Of a stretch of 64,000 nucleotides of DNA, positions 13,601 through 28,600 are shown piece by piece (within the stretch, counting starts at the first letter, position 1; the number at the start of each line of letters is the position of its first letter). The DNA is from Echinarachnius parma (Eukaryota > Echinodermata > Echinoidea > Clypeasteroida > Echinarachniidae), in contig JBAMJV010008016.1 in assembly GCA_037951105.1 (NCBI GenBank), forward strand, positions 1 through 64,000, written 5' to 3'. A program made the position numbers and the translations under genes. The notes beneath the pieces are model-generated. The model was given only the letters and a program-made list of their open reading frames with translations. It was not told the origin of the DNA and ran no database searches.

Positions 13601-16600
13601 GGCATAATAGATACTGAATTCCCTGATACAAGAGACAATATTGCTATACCATGTACTGTATGTAGATTGGCAATATCAAAATTGAAGCTCCTTGAAATAA
13701 CTAAATCTGGTAATAACTGTGTAGGTACATGTAATTAAAAGACTACCTGGCAAAGAAATTACACATTTCCCCTGTATACATTTATACAAAAAAGTTCCCA
13801 TGGTATTTGTGTATTTAACTTAAGCCACTTTTTAAGGAAATGGGGAGATTCGTAAAATATGTTTAAAACAAAAATAATATAAGGACAACTTTTTATGAAG
13901 ACCTTCTTTATGAATGTTGCTGATATCAGCATTTCCACTCGGTTTAGGACCCATTTCATATAGATATAAAGTGAATATTATTTCTAATTTGTTCAATATA
14001 CCAGGCAAATTATTATTGCGTATTTATACTAGTTAAAAGTTAGATTGCAGGAATACCAATATTTACATTGTAATGTTTATAAATGCAGGCCTGGATTTTT
14101 ACTATGACATAAATAATTGGCTTGGTGCCTAATGTACTACATGTACCAGTAATCAAGCTCATAAGAATAGCCTTCATGTAGAAGCTAGTCTGGGGCCCAC
14201 CCTCCATCAGTGCAGGCTACACCAGCTAGCCCAGCACTAGTCGGCACTCGGAGCCTGTTTTTGTACTTGCTACTCTGACATTCCAGAGAGGGGGTTGTAA
14301 TAGACCCCGGCCCTGATATGTTGCATCAACTTCTGTCATTACTCCAGCAGATGCTGCGCATTGCAAGTATCCCCTTTTAGGATATGATAATAATATCTGT
14401 GTTATGAGTGATTAGGAGAGAGATCAGTCCTGGGGGACCAATCTCCCTGAGTGGGCCCACCGGTGTGTACATGTACTTGTACTAAGGAAGACCTGCTTGT
14501 GAGTTGTGTATACATGCATCTAGTCCATTGCTAGTTGGTGGCTTCTGTCGTTTTGAATGTCAGATGGTCAGGGGTGTAGTCAAAACATAAGTAATACTAC
14601 TAGTACATGTACAATGTAGTACTTAGCGCTTGTAAAACCCAGCTTGAAATGCATTGCAAATTATTTTCTATGTTCCCTTGCCTAGTGTGTCAGATACTTT
14701 ATGGTAACTTTTTGCTTTCTTAGTACCAATCAAGCTCATTTATATGTGTTTGTGTTGAAGATTCATTTTTTTTGTTCTGTGGTGGTGAATCTAGACTCCC
14801 CTTTAACTCTTAAATAATGATGCATTCCTTGCTGAATGTAAAGTGAAAATTAAACAATTGAAAGCAACTGAAATGACTTACATTGCCCATGAACTAAAGA
14901 CCAAATACGAAATAATTTTAGTAAAGGAAAAAATAACTATGATTGATTCTGCCAGATATTTGCTCTGTTTGTGCTCAGCGTTACAAGCAATAAGTCCTTC
15001 AACACAAGTGAGGTCTGTCCTAAGGGAAGCTCTTGTGAGGTGGGACCGTTATTGCTAATAATGTATGGATAATTAATAACCACATACTGGAATCTTAATC
15101 TTAATGTTCCAGAATCCAGAATTCATGTTGTGTGAAATATGTTTTAATATTATTCTACTGATCTGCTTCAATAAAGGGTCTGTCCTCAGGGAGGCACTTG
15201 TGCTTAGGTGGGCTAAAAATTAGTTATATGTTACACTCATTAATAATCACATACTGGAAATGTTCCAGAATCAAGAAGTCATGTTTTGTGAAATATGTTT
15301 TAATATTAGTCTACTGATCTGTTCACAGTAAAGGGTCTGTCCTCAGGGAGGCACTTGTGCTTAGGTGAGCTATGTATTAGTAATATTAATGTTAGAATCA
15401 TTAATAACCACATACTATCTTATGTTCCAGAATCCATATTATTTAAATTGTTATACTACTATAAGTCTAATAATGTGAGGATCATTAATCCAGAATGTTT
15501 GAGTAATAATATTTCTAGTAGTCTCTAAGGCTGTTGACGAGTCACGGGTACCCGGGTCCCGCCGAAAAATGTCGAGTCCCGGGCGCAAAAGTCGATACTC
15601 GATATCCCGAAAAAAGGGGAAGTCCCCTCATTGAACGCAAGAGTTATCATGTTCATTCAAGTGACAAAAATTGAGCGCATTTATGACGATAAATCATCTT
15701 CTAAAATACAGCAAAATTGTAAATGAATTATATTTTTAGCATTTCTGACATGATTTTAACGGAATTATGTTAACATGATGTTCAAATTTACCTTGATTAC
15801 GACATTTCTGACGAGAATAGGACATTAATGATCTCAGTGACCGATCGTATCTTCAACACACTTCACTGAATATGATTGTCATCGCGCCACTATTTTGGGC
15901 TATTATCTACCAACAAGCGATTATCATTTAGTAGATCTAATAAATCGATGACTCCCAATACAATTTTATGTTCCATTCGTATAACGTAGTTCAGGCGAAG
16001 CAGCGAAAACCTGTCGCGGTTTCGCAAACCAAAAACTGCAACACGTGTCTGGTTTTAGCTGCTTTGCCTGAACTACGTAATACGAATATAACATGAAACT
16101 GTATTGGGAGTCATCGATTTATTAGATCTACTAAATGATAATCGCTTGTTGGTAGATAATAGCCCAAAATAGTGGCGCGATGACAATCATATTCAGTGAA
16201 GTGTGTTGAAGATACGATCGGTCACTGAGATCATTAATGTCCTATTCTCGTCAGAAATGTCGTAATCAAGGTAAATTTGAACATCATGTTAACATAATTC
16301 CGTTAAAATCATGTCAGAAATGCTAAAAATATAATTCATTTACAATTTTGCTGTATTTTAGAAGATGATTTATTGTCATAAATGCGCTCAATTTTTGTCA
16401 CTTGAAATTGAATGAACATGTTTTCCCAGCGGCGTGACATGCCGATAGCGAAATTAACAAATGGGTAAATTTCGGGTACCCGTGACTCGCCGAAAAATTA
16501 TCGCGAGTCCCGGGAGGGAAATACTCCCGAAATCGACAGCGCTTGTAGTCTCTTGACCAGATCACATTAAGGGTCTGTCCTTAGGGAGGCACTTGTGGTA

Positions 16601-19600
16601 AGGTGGGATATGAATTGCATGTAGATATGTTAAACTCATTAATAATCACATACTTTCTTATGTTCCAGAAATCAGAAACACATTTATAGTAAAAAAACCC
16701 TCTATCATGCTAAAGGTCTGCCCTAAGGGAAGCACCTGTCCGTGTAAGAGCAGTCTTATAAGAATTAAAATTACTACTTTTAACTTGCTGAAGGTGCTTT
16801 TAGTTGACTATTGTCGCTGTAGTGGCTTTCCAGGATTTCAGAAGATTTTGATTGTCAGAGAATATCCTATGTACATCATGTTCATAGTCTACGACAGGCA
16901 GCAAGCATACTATTTGTTACATGTTATGTACACATAATTTAGATATTTCCATTTATTGCATACTTTATGTTCCATTATAGGTGCTTTAATCCTAAATAAT
17001 GACAATATAATGACACTATTGTTGTAGGTTGTTTGTAACATATCCAGTTATTCTTCATGTAAAAACACTTCTAGCATGATTGCTAGTAAAGTACCACCAT
17101 AGAGCTACCAAGTGAGAAATCAGACCTGGGCCCTGTTGCAGAAAGAGATGCTAATTGCAATTACTTGCAAGTTAGAAAATCTGTACATTTCAACTAATCA
17201 GATTTGTGCATTTAGTCCCATGATTTAAGTTACAATTAATTGCAACTTAACAATCCATTGCATCTCTTTCTGCAACGGGGCCCTGTATTTCTATGAAGAC
17301 TAGTCCAGGAGGATCATATCAAATGTATTAAACATTCTAGAATATCAAGGATTCAAATACTGCTTATTTATTGAATCGTAATGTCACATAGCATGATTAT
17401 TTGTTGTTTGTTTATTGCATGCCATGCCACAGGGCTGTAGCCTGGCTCACTCGGTCTACTGGCATGGGGCCAGGACAGGTGTGCTCCATATGTGACCTCC
17501 ATACAAACCTCACCCACCCAGAAAGGGTTTATACCAGCCCTCCAAATACTTTTCTTAAACACAATTTTGAGGAATTACAGCATGTATGCATGACTTGTAG
17601 GATTTTCTTGGGTTCCCATTTTATATTGAATATTACAAACACCTACACAAAAAAGTTAACATGTACATTGTATAAGGATAAGGAAATAAAGAGAATATAA
17701 AGAGAAATAAAGGACATAAAGAGAACTGAACATAATTTGTAATTTTGCATAGATTTATCAACTTATTGAAATCCAGGAATCCTAACCCTAACTCCAATTA
17801 CTAAACAATAGTTATCGTCTCTCATATTTCACATTGAACAATTTAAGATGTTCTTAATAATAATCACAACGTTTTCTTTTCTTTCTCATTACAGGCGTGT
17901 GTAGGCTGTTTATCTTCAACATGTATATGCAATGGAACCAAGGGTGAGAGGGTAAGTGAAACATGTAGTTAAAGTAACCATTCATATTTGATTTGATTGA
18001 TTTGATTAATAATACGAATCTGACAAAACTAATAATTATACAAATGATAAAGAAATGCATTCATTAAACATGTATGACTAATGAATTAATGAACAGAATA
18101 GTTATTTTACCAATATTAATGGAAAAATAAAGAATATATACATCTTCTCAAAACAGTTATTGAAATAATGTACAAGATTATGTACAAGACCATTGTTGTA
18201 AGCATTGCTCAAGATAATAATGGTCCCTGAAAAAAAAATAAAAGTAGGCATAAATGGAATGAGATCAAATAGGTATCTTGAATTATGATGTTTGAAAAAC
18301 AAACAAAAAAAACCACAGAAATATTGGGAAAATATAGAGGTATTAAGAAAGAAATATAAATAATGATATTATTACCAGCCATCAGGAAATTACTGGGCAC
18401 AGGTGAAGCAAATTTCTGGGTAATTTAGTTTAAAAATAGCTCATCAAAATCCATGAGTGAATAATGATGTAATACAGAAAGAAGATGGCCGAGGAAAAAC
18501 AGGTAAGTAGTGCTCCTGGGTCTATCCCAGTGGTAAGTTGTCAGCGCAAATCAGGGAGCAAATTAGATTTGGTCCCATTATGTGATGATTGAGGCAGGGA
18601 GTTAGTGAGGACATGATGAGTCTACCAGTGGGACAGGGGTAAAGGGAATTACTAGACTACCCAGGGGTGCAGGGAGACAGCAACCAAGTAAAACCTACTG
18701 CACCATGTTACATCAAGATGCAATTAAAAACAAATATGATACATACATTTCTTTTAATGTGCATCGATATGGTATAATTATGATATAACAAGGGAGTTGG
18801 GGTAGAGGGAGTGCTACTGGGGGCTTGCATCCAATGTTCTAGCACGTATTCAAGTCATGATACATGGTACTGTTGTAGAAACATTTCCCCATATCTACCC
18901 ATAACACATTCAGTGTTAGTAAGGCAAGGCTAGGCTTGTTGGCAGGCACTAGGTATAAATATTTATTTCATAGTAATGTGGGAGTTTTAGTAATGTGAAA
19001 AGCACTATATCAAAGAAACATTATTAATTTTAGTATTATGATTATGAATTGTTTTTGCTATTTAAATAATATTTGTTTTATTATGATACGGAGTAAAATA
19101 ACCTCATTAATGCTACCGAGCACAGCCCTTGCATGCAAGCACCCAATGTTTTTATAGATTAGGACACAAATAAAGAATGAATGTAAAGCACTAAGAGATG
19201 ATTATCAATCATATTAGGTGCTATATAAATCGCAAGCATTATTTATTATTATGTGCCAATGTGATTATGTGATCATACAACACTGCGCGCTATTGCTGTG
19301 TTAACCTGGGATGCACGGATAGTGATACCTTTATCAACCAACTGATTTAAGTAGTTCTTAAACAGGGATACAAAAATTAAATTAAAACTATATGTTTTAT
19401 GTTTTGGAAATTCAAATTTAGCTCAAAGATAAAAGAAGAACAAGAAGGAGTACAATACACTGACTGTATTAAGCTGGTAGCTGTGCATTTTGTGACTTGA
19501 AAATGAGCATGTATTTGCAAAGAAAATAGCGAAGTTATTCCAGCATTCTTATCATTTTCCCTACAGTTTTTAATGTTACTATGAAACTATTTTCTATACA

Positions 19601-22600
19601 ATTATGGTGGTTTAAACTGTTTGAACTAATAAAACAACAGTTTATATTCGTTGTAAAGTTATTCTTTTATTCATTAATGTGTCTGATAAAGTAAAAATAG
19701 GTAAATAAATCACCTAGTCTGCGAGTTGAATCATACTCGCCGGCAGCATGCGTGATACGTGGAGAGCCTCGACCGTGCGCGTATGCGGTGATCATGGACA
19801 ATGCATGCAATATATTAGCGGCTATAGTGCAGTGTATGTAGCTCGCTTCAATTCAGCTCGCGTAAAGTGCACTATTATCAACTGTTTTTGCAGGTAATTG
19901 TTCTCGTATTTTGTTTTAAAAGCCCTACAAACATGTAAGTAAAATAAGAGATAGTCTAGAATATGTGTGATCGTAATAATCTTGCATTTTCGTTCCTTTT
20001 CGGAGCATTTTAAAAGTGCAATTACTTACAAGGCAGTCATGGCAGTTGGCGTGCAGCTAGCTAGGTATAGCTATAGAGCACAGCCTGTCTCGCGGAGCGG
20101 TGCCGCTAAAACTCTAGTGCGTGTTCGTATCATTCAACTGACGGGCATTTCTTTTTTCGAGGCACATTCAATTTGCGTCTCTCAATTTGTCAAACAAATC
20201 TCTAATTTTGGGAAAATAACCACTCATATGGTAAAATATCTACTTTTACACTAACATTGGGCAATTCTAGATTTTTGTTTCTTCATTTCCGATGTTGCAA
20301 AACGAGCGAGCGATGGACGTTGTAAACAAAATAATGCACGCAAACTGATGTATACCGCGATATAGCAGAGAATTCACCCCCTCGTCACACGTCATCGACC
20401 TAAGCGGCGAGATCGGGGTGAATTTGGGCCTGGTTTGGAGGGTGAATTTTTCTCATTTTCAATTTCGATTTAAAAATATTTAAAAAAATTCAAAAAATCT
20501 GAATTTCTCGAGGCTTGTTAAGTACAAGATTACCTTCACAATCATACCAAATTCGACTCAATTTATAATCAATGAGCGAACCGGTTTAAGGTAATATATT
20601 TTGGGTTATTACAGCACATTGCCTCCAAACCACACATATGATTTAGTAGTATTTTAAACAACCAAACATGTAGAGAAAATAAGCGTGAAGTTCGTTTCCA
20701 CTGCCATGGCACTAACACACTTGTGAGAGGAGAAGAAGGCAAGCCTGGCATGTTGTTCTGTACCTCTGTGGTGTCACTAAGAGCTGGGTAACCTGAGCAG
20801 ACCATGAATTATCTTGGTGTCTGCTCCAGCATGTGACACGCCCAGTCTTGTAGCAGGGTTCACCACCCTGACCTGACAGTTGTGGGCTCTCCCCTGGGTG
20901 CACACATTCCACTGCTGGAATTCGCTAAGTTGTGGGAAGAATATTAGAAACCAAGCAGAAATTCACCGTCTCATTTTTGCAAATTGATCCAAGACATTGC
21001 ATTGGGTTAGGACGGTTATGAGTGACTTCCTTCTATGGAAGAATGTTATATCAGAGAGGTGGGAGGACCACCTCCGTGGTTATTTCTTGTATGTAATTGC
21101 TTGCTGGTATTTAACCAGTAACATTCAACTTGATAAGAGATACATATGTATTTCTATGCCATGTCTCAGTGTCAGACTACAATGAGCTACATGTAACATG
21201 TAAAATCCTCTATAATGAATGGGCATTACCACATACTATTAGTATCATTAATCCCTTTTTACGATTAGAACACATTTCTGACACCCGAATTATGACTAAA
21301 CTAAAGTCAACATATACAGTATATGATAAAAGATTCATATTTTGTGGAAAATACAAATAAAAGTCCAGTCTTTATTAGGATATAATTCAATTCACATTTT
21401 GGCAGTTACAGTATTGGTCAAAATAAACTAACCCCCCTAACATTTGTGTGCAGTAATCCCTATTGATTTGTACACATTTCTGCAGATTACTGCAGTAAAG
21501 TGGTTAGTTTATTTTGACTGATACTGTACTTTTCTATTTCTTGAAATATGGGGATCTTATAAGATCTAAATGCCCCTTTTGGCTTTGTGTTGGGTAATCA
21601 CCCTGAAGCCCTGATCATTTTAACTATGTTTACAACATTCTCTGAAAGCATAGCAAGGTAGACCCTCACATCCATTATGAAACTTGCCATAGAAATACAT
21701 TGTAGCTTTCATTTGAGTGGTGGTTCGAACAGTATTACAATATGGCATCTGCTTGGCCCTGTCTTTACATCTAGCTATGTTGAAATACAATTTATCAAGC
21801 AGAAGAACAAAAGTATAACACACACATATGAAAGATTATGAATGGGAAAAACATAAGTTTTTTAAAGGAAATGTGAAGCTCTCCCCACTCCAAAGATGCT
21901 GAGTACATTGCTATCCTTATAGATGAAAGAATGAATGAACTATTAGTGTGTGTTAATATCTACCCAAGATCAATACCGTCTCATGAGTGACTTGCAGGGT
22001 AGGAAATATATGGGGGGTGAGGGCAATGTTGCCCCCTAATTTTCAAAATAACCCCCTGAAAACAGTAGGTAGCCCCTAAAATTCAGCCATCAGATTGGAA
22101 AAGTAGCCCCCTAAAATAAGAAATGAACTCCTGCTTTGGTGACTCGTTCACACTGGACAGTAGAAGCATGTCATTGCTGATTGGTCTTCATTGGTAATTT
22201 GTAACATTGTTTGCAAAACGTTCAGATATTGCAAAATGAGACAAAGATAAGCTTGATAGGGCATCATAAATATTAATACGTTTTTTAACATATACATACA
22301 AAATGTATGAAATGTGCATCACAAATTTTGAAAATAAGGAGCTACAAAACAAGCATAAAATTGTCTGTTACACTTTTTTGGACATTTTTTAAAACGATTA
22401 AACTCAATTTTTCCAGAACAAATTAATTGATCAAAAACAGCACAGTTTGTCCCCATATATGTATACAATTTACCACCAAGTTCAAAAGTGCCCTTTCAGC
22501 ATTTTAAGGTTGACCTAGCTTTTACAAACCCAAATTATTTTCCAAACAATGGTCTCTTTTATCGGCCACCCGATTGACCTCAAAGACTGCACAGGATAGC

Positions 22601-25600
22601 TGCAGGTCAGAAGGAATGATGAATTGCCATTTTAGATACAGTTGAGGAAAAGTTTGTAAGTTTCGATTAGTTGGTAAAATACAGAAACATCACATATTGG
22701 ATGTGGCCTTAGTTCAAATGAAATCGTGACAGTTTCCTTGGTAAGAATGACCTGCATCCTGCATTAATTTGGAGGCGGGTGACCCCCAGTAGGGTTCTAT
22801 GTGCATGCTTCTCATTACGTTCCGTCTAATCACTAGACTGAACTCACAGATCAAACAGATCTGGGCGACTCATAGACCTACTAAGGGTGAACCTAGCAAG
22901 GTTCATGGATCTGGGCGACTCATAGACCTACTAAGGGTGAACCTAGCAAGGTTCATGGATTGGTTCTAAGCACCTTGGGTCTGATGGGGGGGGGGGGGGG
23001 GGGGGGGGGGGAGGTCGAGGGGGGTCTGGTAGGAGGGGTAGATGATAGATCTCAAGTTCTAAAACAACATGGAACCAGACACCACTAGGGCCCTTGTCCT
23101 AGTAATATCACAGACCAGTTTCTATTCAAAACTCTGAATGAAATAAGTCAGTTTGTAATTGTGTATGGTTGGGTGTGCTTTAACAGTGCCCTTCCTTCTG
23201 ATATATATGCTGTGACCCACTTCCACAGTATGGTGTCTTGAAATCTGCAGTGTTGTAGTAAAGTATGAGAATTATTCTGGCAAGTTACAACGGATGAATT
23301 AAAAGCCACATTGACAATAAATATTTCAATAAAATTGCATTAATTACTGTGTACATTTTGCTTACAATGTTGATATCAGCAGGGATATAAGTTTCATCAG
23401 AAGATTTGTTTGGTTTTATGACATAAATTGCATATCCCCTGGACCTTGACCGAAAGTACAATTTTGAGATGGGATAGTTTGATGAGCGGTTATCGTGGGA
23501 AAACTTCCCAGTCTCCCTGGAGAATGGGAATAATCATGATGCATAGAGGATGATTTCACAACTCACATGTTATCATGCATCGCAAATCTACAATTCCTAT
23601 CTACATCATCCCGATAAGATGTAAGAATATTAGATCCTCCTTGCTTATCCCTCAAGAACATGGCTCTCTTTGAGCCTTCAGAATTAACACACCATTACCA
23701 GTGTCAAACATAGCATTGTGTAATCCAGCATTCAGGTCTGTTGTAAACAATTCCCAGCTGGGATCTATAGATGTGTACATACAAAAAACAAGCACTAATT
23801 AATGGGAGTATTATTATTATGCATGTGTTTAAATAAATTGGCTTTAGATTTAGGTGTCCACTGTTTTAGGGTGTCAACAGTTTTACAGTGTAAAAAGTTT
23901 GAGTATATATACTGTATACTGAGAAAATAAACACATGTGCAGCAGTTGTATGTGTTGTTTGTAGTGTAGTCATATGAGGAAACTAGTTTGTGGGAAGACT
24001 ACCATTCTACTGATGGCTTTGTGTTTGAGCTGAAAGCTTGTGCCCTGCCCTATCACTATAAAAACAAACTATGTCCACCTCTATAAACAAACGTGTGATC
24101 TGCTATCCATGTTTTGCTGGCAGGCTTCTTTGTCTAAGGAAGAGATAGTAGGGATGTAGAATTTACCGCTTATGAGAGTGTGTACAAATCTTTTGAATGC
24201 CTATCACTATTTTGTACACCCCCATAGCAAGGAGCCCATAGTCACATACTAAGCTAAAATCATACATGGTGACAATTATTATTATTGTCCTAAATATCAC
24301 CAGATTTACCTGCATTTAGATAGATTTACAAAAAACGTCAATGACCATTTGCAATCATTAAACAGTTTGCTTTCTTACTCTCAATATGACATTGATTCAG
24401 GCTAGATAATACTACTAAGGAACATACACATACAGTTTAGCAAATGCAATGGTGCTTGATTTAATCACTAAACATTTCACAATGGAAATGCCGTTAACTT
24501 TTAATATATGTAACCGGCTATAGCAAAAACTTGCACTTGTCTGTAATTCATGTTTTGAAGAAATGGGCATCGTAAGTGCACATAATGTGTGTAATTTAGA
24601 CTATTATTGATAAAATTTAAACAATCATATCTTCGCCAATTTTTGAGCAATTAGTTAGAACAAAGCATCAAATGAAAGCTCATGATGAGGCCTTTCTAAT
24701 GGTATGAACATCTATTATCTACCACATATGACTCATGTCTTCTCATGTTCTTCAGCTGTCAAACGGATATACCCACAGATAAGGGAGTATTACTATTAAT
24801 GCATTAGCCATGTTTGTCTGGCAGTGTTATTCTATTAGAAAGAGATACAATTGATTGTCAGTTACAATTTATACAATCATGTCAGACAATTTGCGCATTT
24901 CATCTGGTCAGATTTGCGCATTTAGTCACATGATCTGACCTACAATTAATTGTAACCTACAATGGGTTGTATCTTCTTCTTCTTCTTCTTCGGGTTAATC
25001 TGCCTCCTTCAATCCTGAAGATTCTTGCAGTATCTCTTTCTGCAACGGGCCCCTGATCATGCTGTATGCAGTATTACTGAATGTATTGCATCCTACTCAT
25101 AGCTTTAGGTCCACTCAATAATGTTCAAGGTAAAACTTGTAGTCAAAGTTTATTTGAGGTCAACATATGCTAAAAGCAATATAGCCGTTTGAACAAAATA
25201 AAAACAGGTCCCGAGACATCTCTTAATGAGTCAATAAGTGTCTATCCAGAAGATAATTTGTTTCACACTTCAATACTCCTGATCACATTATACTCAATCT
25301 ATGGATATTAGTTAAAATAGCCTGTTTGGGGATAGAATAACTAGAATAATATTTAAACTTTAATTTTTATGTTTTTTTTTTAATTTTTCCTGTTTGTCCC
25401 CAATTCTATATCCATGAAGGACTGGGTGACCACTGTATTTTGGGTTTGAATGTTGACCCCCACCCATTCTACGACAAAATTAGGGTTAGAGGGAATGTAT
25501 GATATAAATTACCCCAAAAGCTTATCTAACAATAAATCACTGATTTTCTCAAATGCATTTTCATAGAACCAGCTTTAAAGTAACGTATTATACCATGTTC

Positions 25601-28600
25601 TTACTTTCTCAGGAGTTCAGGGCCCGTTGCAGAAAGAGATACAATCGATTGTAAGGAACAATTGATGGTAAGTCAACCAATCAAATTTGCGCATTCAGAA
25701 CACATGATCTGACTTACAATCGATTGTATCTCTTTCTGCAACAGGACCCTGGACTTCTGGATGGAGGGTATCCTCTATCATTCAATACTCCATTAACAAA
25801 GTGTGTTCTTATTGCCAATTGTATATAAATGTCAAATGTTATGAGTTTGTCCATGTCAAATGTTTTTGTCTTGTTGTTGTTCATCAGGGTGATAGGGGTT
25901 ACCCCGGCTTCCCTGGCTCTCCAGGACCGGCAGGGTTCCCCGGACAGGAAGGCCCTCCAGGATTCAAGGGACAGAAGGGAAATCCAGGACCTATGGGAGG
26001 AGGAGGACCCAAAGGCTTCAGAGGTATCCAAGGTAATCCCGGCATTCCCGGTATCCCCGGGATTCCCGGAGAGCCGGGACCAGAAGGACCAGAAGGAGAA
26101 TCGGGAATTCCCGGATGCAACGGAACAAAGGTACACAATTTACCTTTATACAGGGTGGCCCAGAAATAACGGAACGGGGTACTTACCATACTAAAGACTC
26201 ATGATGCCCGCCATACTGCATCGAGTAATGATCCACCGTGCGCCATTGTGAGTGTGCGTTCAGCTGTGTATAGAGAAGAAGGGGTACTAACAATGGCGCA
26301 CGAATTGAACGTTACTAGTTGCTATGACGGGCATCATGTGTCTTCATTATAGCAAGCACCCTGTTCCGATATTTCTGGGCCACCCTGTATATATTTACTG
26401 GGCTATTTATTTACAAGCTTTGCTTTTTTAATGGTCCGAACCATGTTTCATTTGTAATTTTGTTGTAGTACTTGTTTTTTTTATGGTTGAATAAACTGAA
26501 ATGAAATTAAATTTAGCACACATAGGGGTTTATGCCAGGATGTAATGAAACAAAGGTACACAATATAGCCCAACTTTGATGAATGTGAATAATATTATTG
26601 TAAATTAATTGCTTTACATAAATAAGTGCAACCGAACAAACGTACAACTCACTCACCTGATCAAGGTGAAAAGTTGAAGAACCTAATAAATCAGAAATGA
26701 TATTATAAGTTGTGATATTATTCTTTCTCGTTGTATAATTAAATATTGTTTCAATCAGAGATGAGAGACTTTCAAAGGACTTGGTGGTCTAATGATGAGT
26801 TATTGTATTTTGTCACCATTACGTGTTAGTATGTTTAAAGATAAATCTCTAATAATAACAATAATAATACAAAATAATCACAAATATATATTCTTTATAA
26901 AATATATATTCTTTATAAAAAAAACTCTCCTTCTGTTGACTCTTTCAAAATCAACCTTAAATCGTATCTCTTCCAAGAACATTTTCAGTCATAGCTCAAA
27001 CATGGACTCTATCTACAACTTTCTTCTCAAAGCGCTTAGAGGCTGGACTGCAGTAGGCGCTATACAAATATGTTATATTATTATTATTATAACCATTTTT
27101 GAAGTTCAATATCGCACTTGACTGCATTTAGTCTTATGACTGTAACTGATAGACACTGTATGTGATGTTCTATTTGCATATGACTGTATCTGATAGACAC
27201 TATATGTGATGTTCTATTTGCATTCAGGGATCGAGGGGACCATCTGGCCCGGCTGGATTTGGCCAACCAGGACCACCTGGACCAAGGGGAGATTCTGGAC
27301 CACAGGTAAATATTACAGGAATAGTTTGTTGGTCTGCTTCAGGACTACAACTGTGATAGATAATGACTTCTGGCCAAATCGCCAAAGAGGGAGGGAGCAG
27401 TTTCCAATAACTTCAGTATGTAAACCCGTTCAGGACTGGTCCAGAAAATACTTGGGCTGAGGTCTATGGAGAATGCATGTTGTAGCAAAATCAGTCCGTC
27501 CTGAACGGGTTAAGGCTATTTACAAACGGGTTTATGAAGTGTTATAAAAGTATTCTTAGACATTACGCCGATACTGAATGATGTTAAATCTATGTGAAAA
27601 CAGGATTATTAACTAATTGAAAATTGTTCTGAATTGTTGGAATTACTGAATTGGAGTACTGAATGTTGTTAAGTTTGTTTGAAAATAAGTTAATTAACTA
27701 ATTGAAAATGCATTATTAGACATTGCAATGCAATGCAATTGTGCAAAATTGAAATAAAAACGTTGATCTGGCCAGGGAATATTTGTGATTGAATGAGCAT
27801 AAGCAACCAATCTGCCATAAATAACAGATTCTGCATTATTTTTATGCCTCCGCCAACGAAGTGGCCGGAGGCATTATGTTTTCTGGTTGTCCGTCCGTCC
27901 GTCCGTACGTACGTCCGTCCGTACGTACGTCCGTCCGTACGTACGTCCGTCCATACGTACGTCCGTCCGTCCCGTTTTCGTTCTCGCGATATCTCAAGAA
28001 CCAGTGGATGGATCAATTTCAAACTTGGTATGAGTGTACATATTGGGGTGACAATGATCTGATTAGATTTTAGGGGTCATGAGGTCAAAGGTCAAGGTCA
28101 CAGGACTCAATATATATACAAAAATGCCTCGTTCTCACAATATCTCAAGAACTGGTTGACGGATCAAATTCAAACTTGGTATTAGTGTAGATATTGGGGT
28201 GGCAATGATCTGATTAGATTTGGGGGTTCATGAGGTCAAAGGTCAAGGTCACAGGACTCAATGTATGTGCAAAAATGCCTCGTTCTTGCGATATCTCAAG
28301 AACCAGTTGACGGATCAATTTCAAACTTGGTATGAGTGTACATATCGGGGTGCCACTGATCTGATTAGATTTGGGGGGGTCATGAGGTCAAAGGTCAAGG
28401 TCACAGGACTCCATATGTATGCGAAAATGGCTTGTAATGGCAACATTTCAAGAACTGAATGCCAGATTTCAATCAAACTCGGTACCTGAATGTATCATAA
28501 AGAGTCAACGTAGCCATAAAATGTTGGGGTCATGAGGTTGAGGTCAAGGTCACGGGACTCATTATACATGCAAAAAAGCTTGTAATGCCAAAATCTCAAG

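Larger units (their letters stand above)
10652..17894 (+). other. Intron 1 (7.2 kb)
   Basis: No coding sequence seen. Contents: poly-G tracts at about 12799-12821 and 13576-13598, a tandem array interrupted by a hAT-like element (about 15005-16760), and a GGGCCC-ended foldback at 17128-17285. Confidence 0.75.
17952..25887 (+). other. Intron 2 (7.9 kb)
   Basis: No collagen exon seen. Holds a CpG-richer patch (about 19720-20450), a mariner MITE (21409), a 50-bp direct duplication (about 22858-22960), a poly-G run (22986-23011) and foldback elements near 24504, 24836 and 25619. A possible mini-exon lies at 18485 and an AG|GT ratchet-like site at 19893 (see findings). Confidence 0.7.
26131..27227 (+). 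other. Intron 3
   Basis: Begins with a mariner-type MITE (26147-26391) and contains a LINE 3'-end remnant (about 26917-27090). No missed exon seen. Confidence 0.7.

Noticed and set aside
20690-20912. Possible exon with GEEGKPGM
   Set aside because: A single short collagen-like stretch with no flanking splice sites in phase and a stop soon after.
25714-26194. Antisense and frameshifted ORFs over exon 3 (up to 140 residues)
   Set aside because: Shadows of a GC-rich Gly-X-Y exon; the plus-strand exon explains the sequence with matching splice sites.
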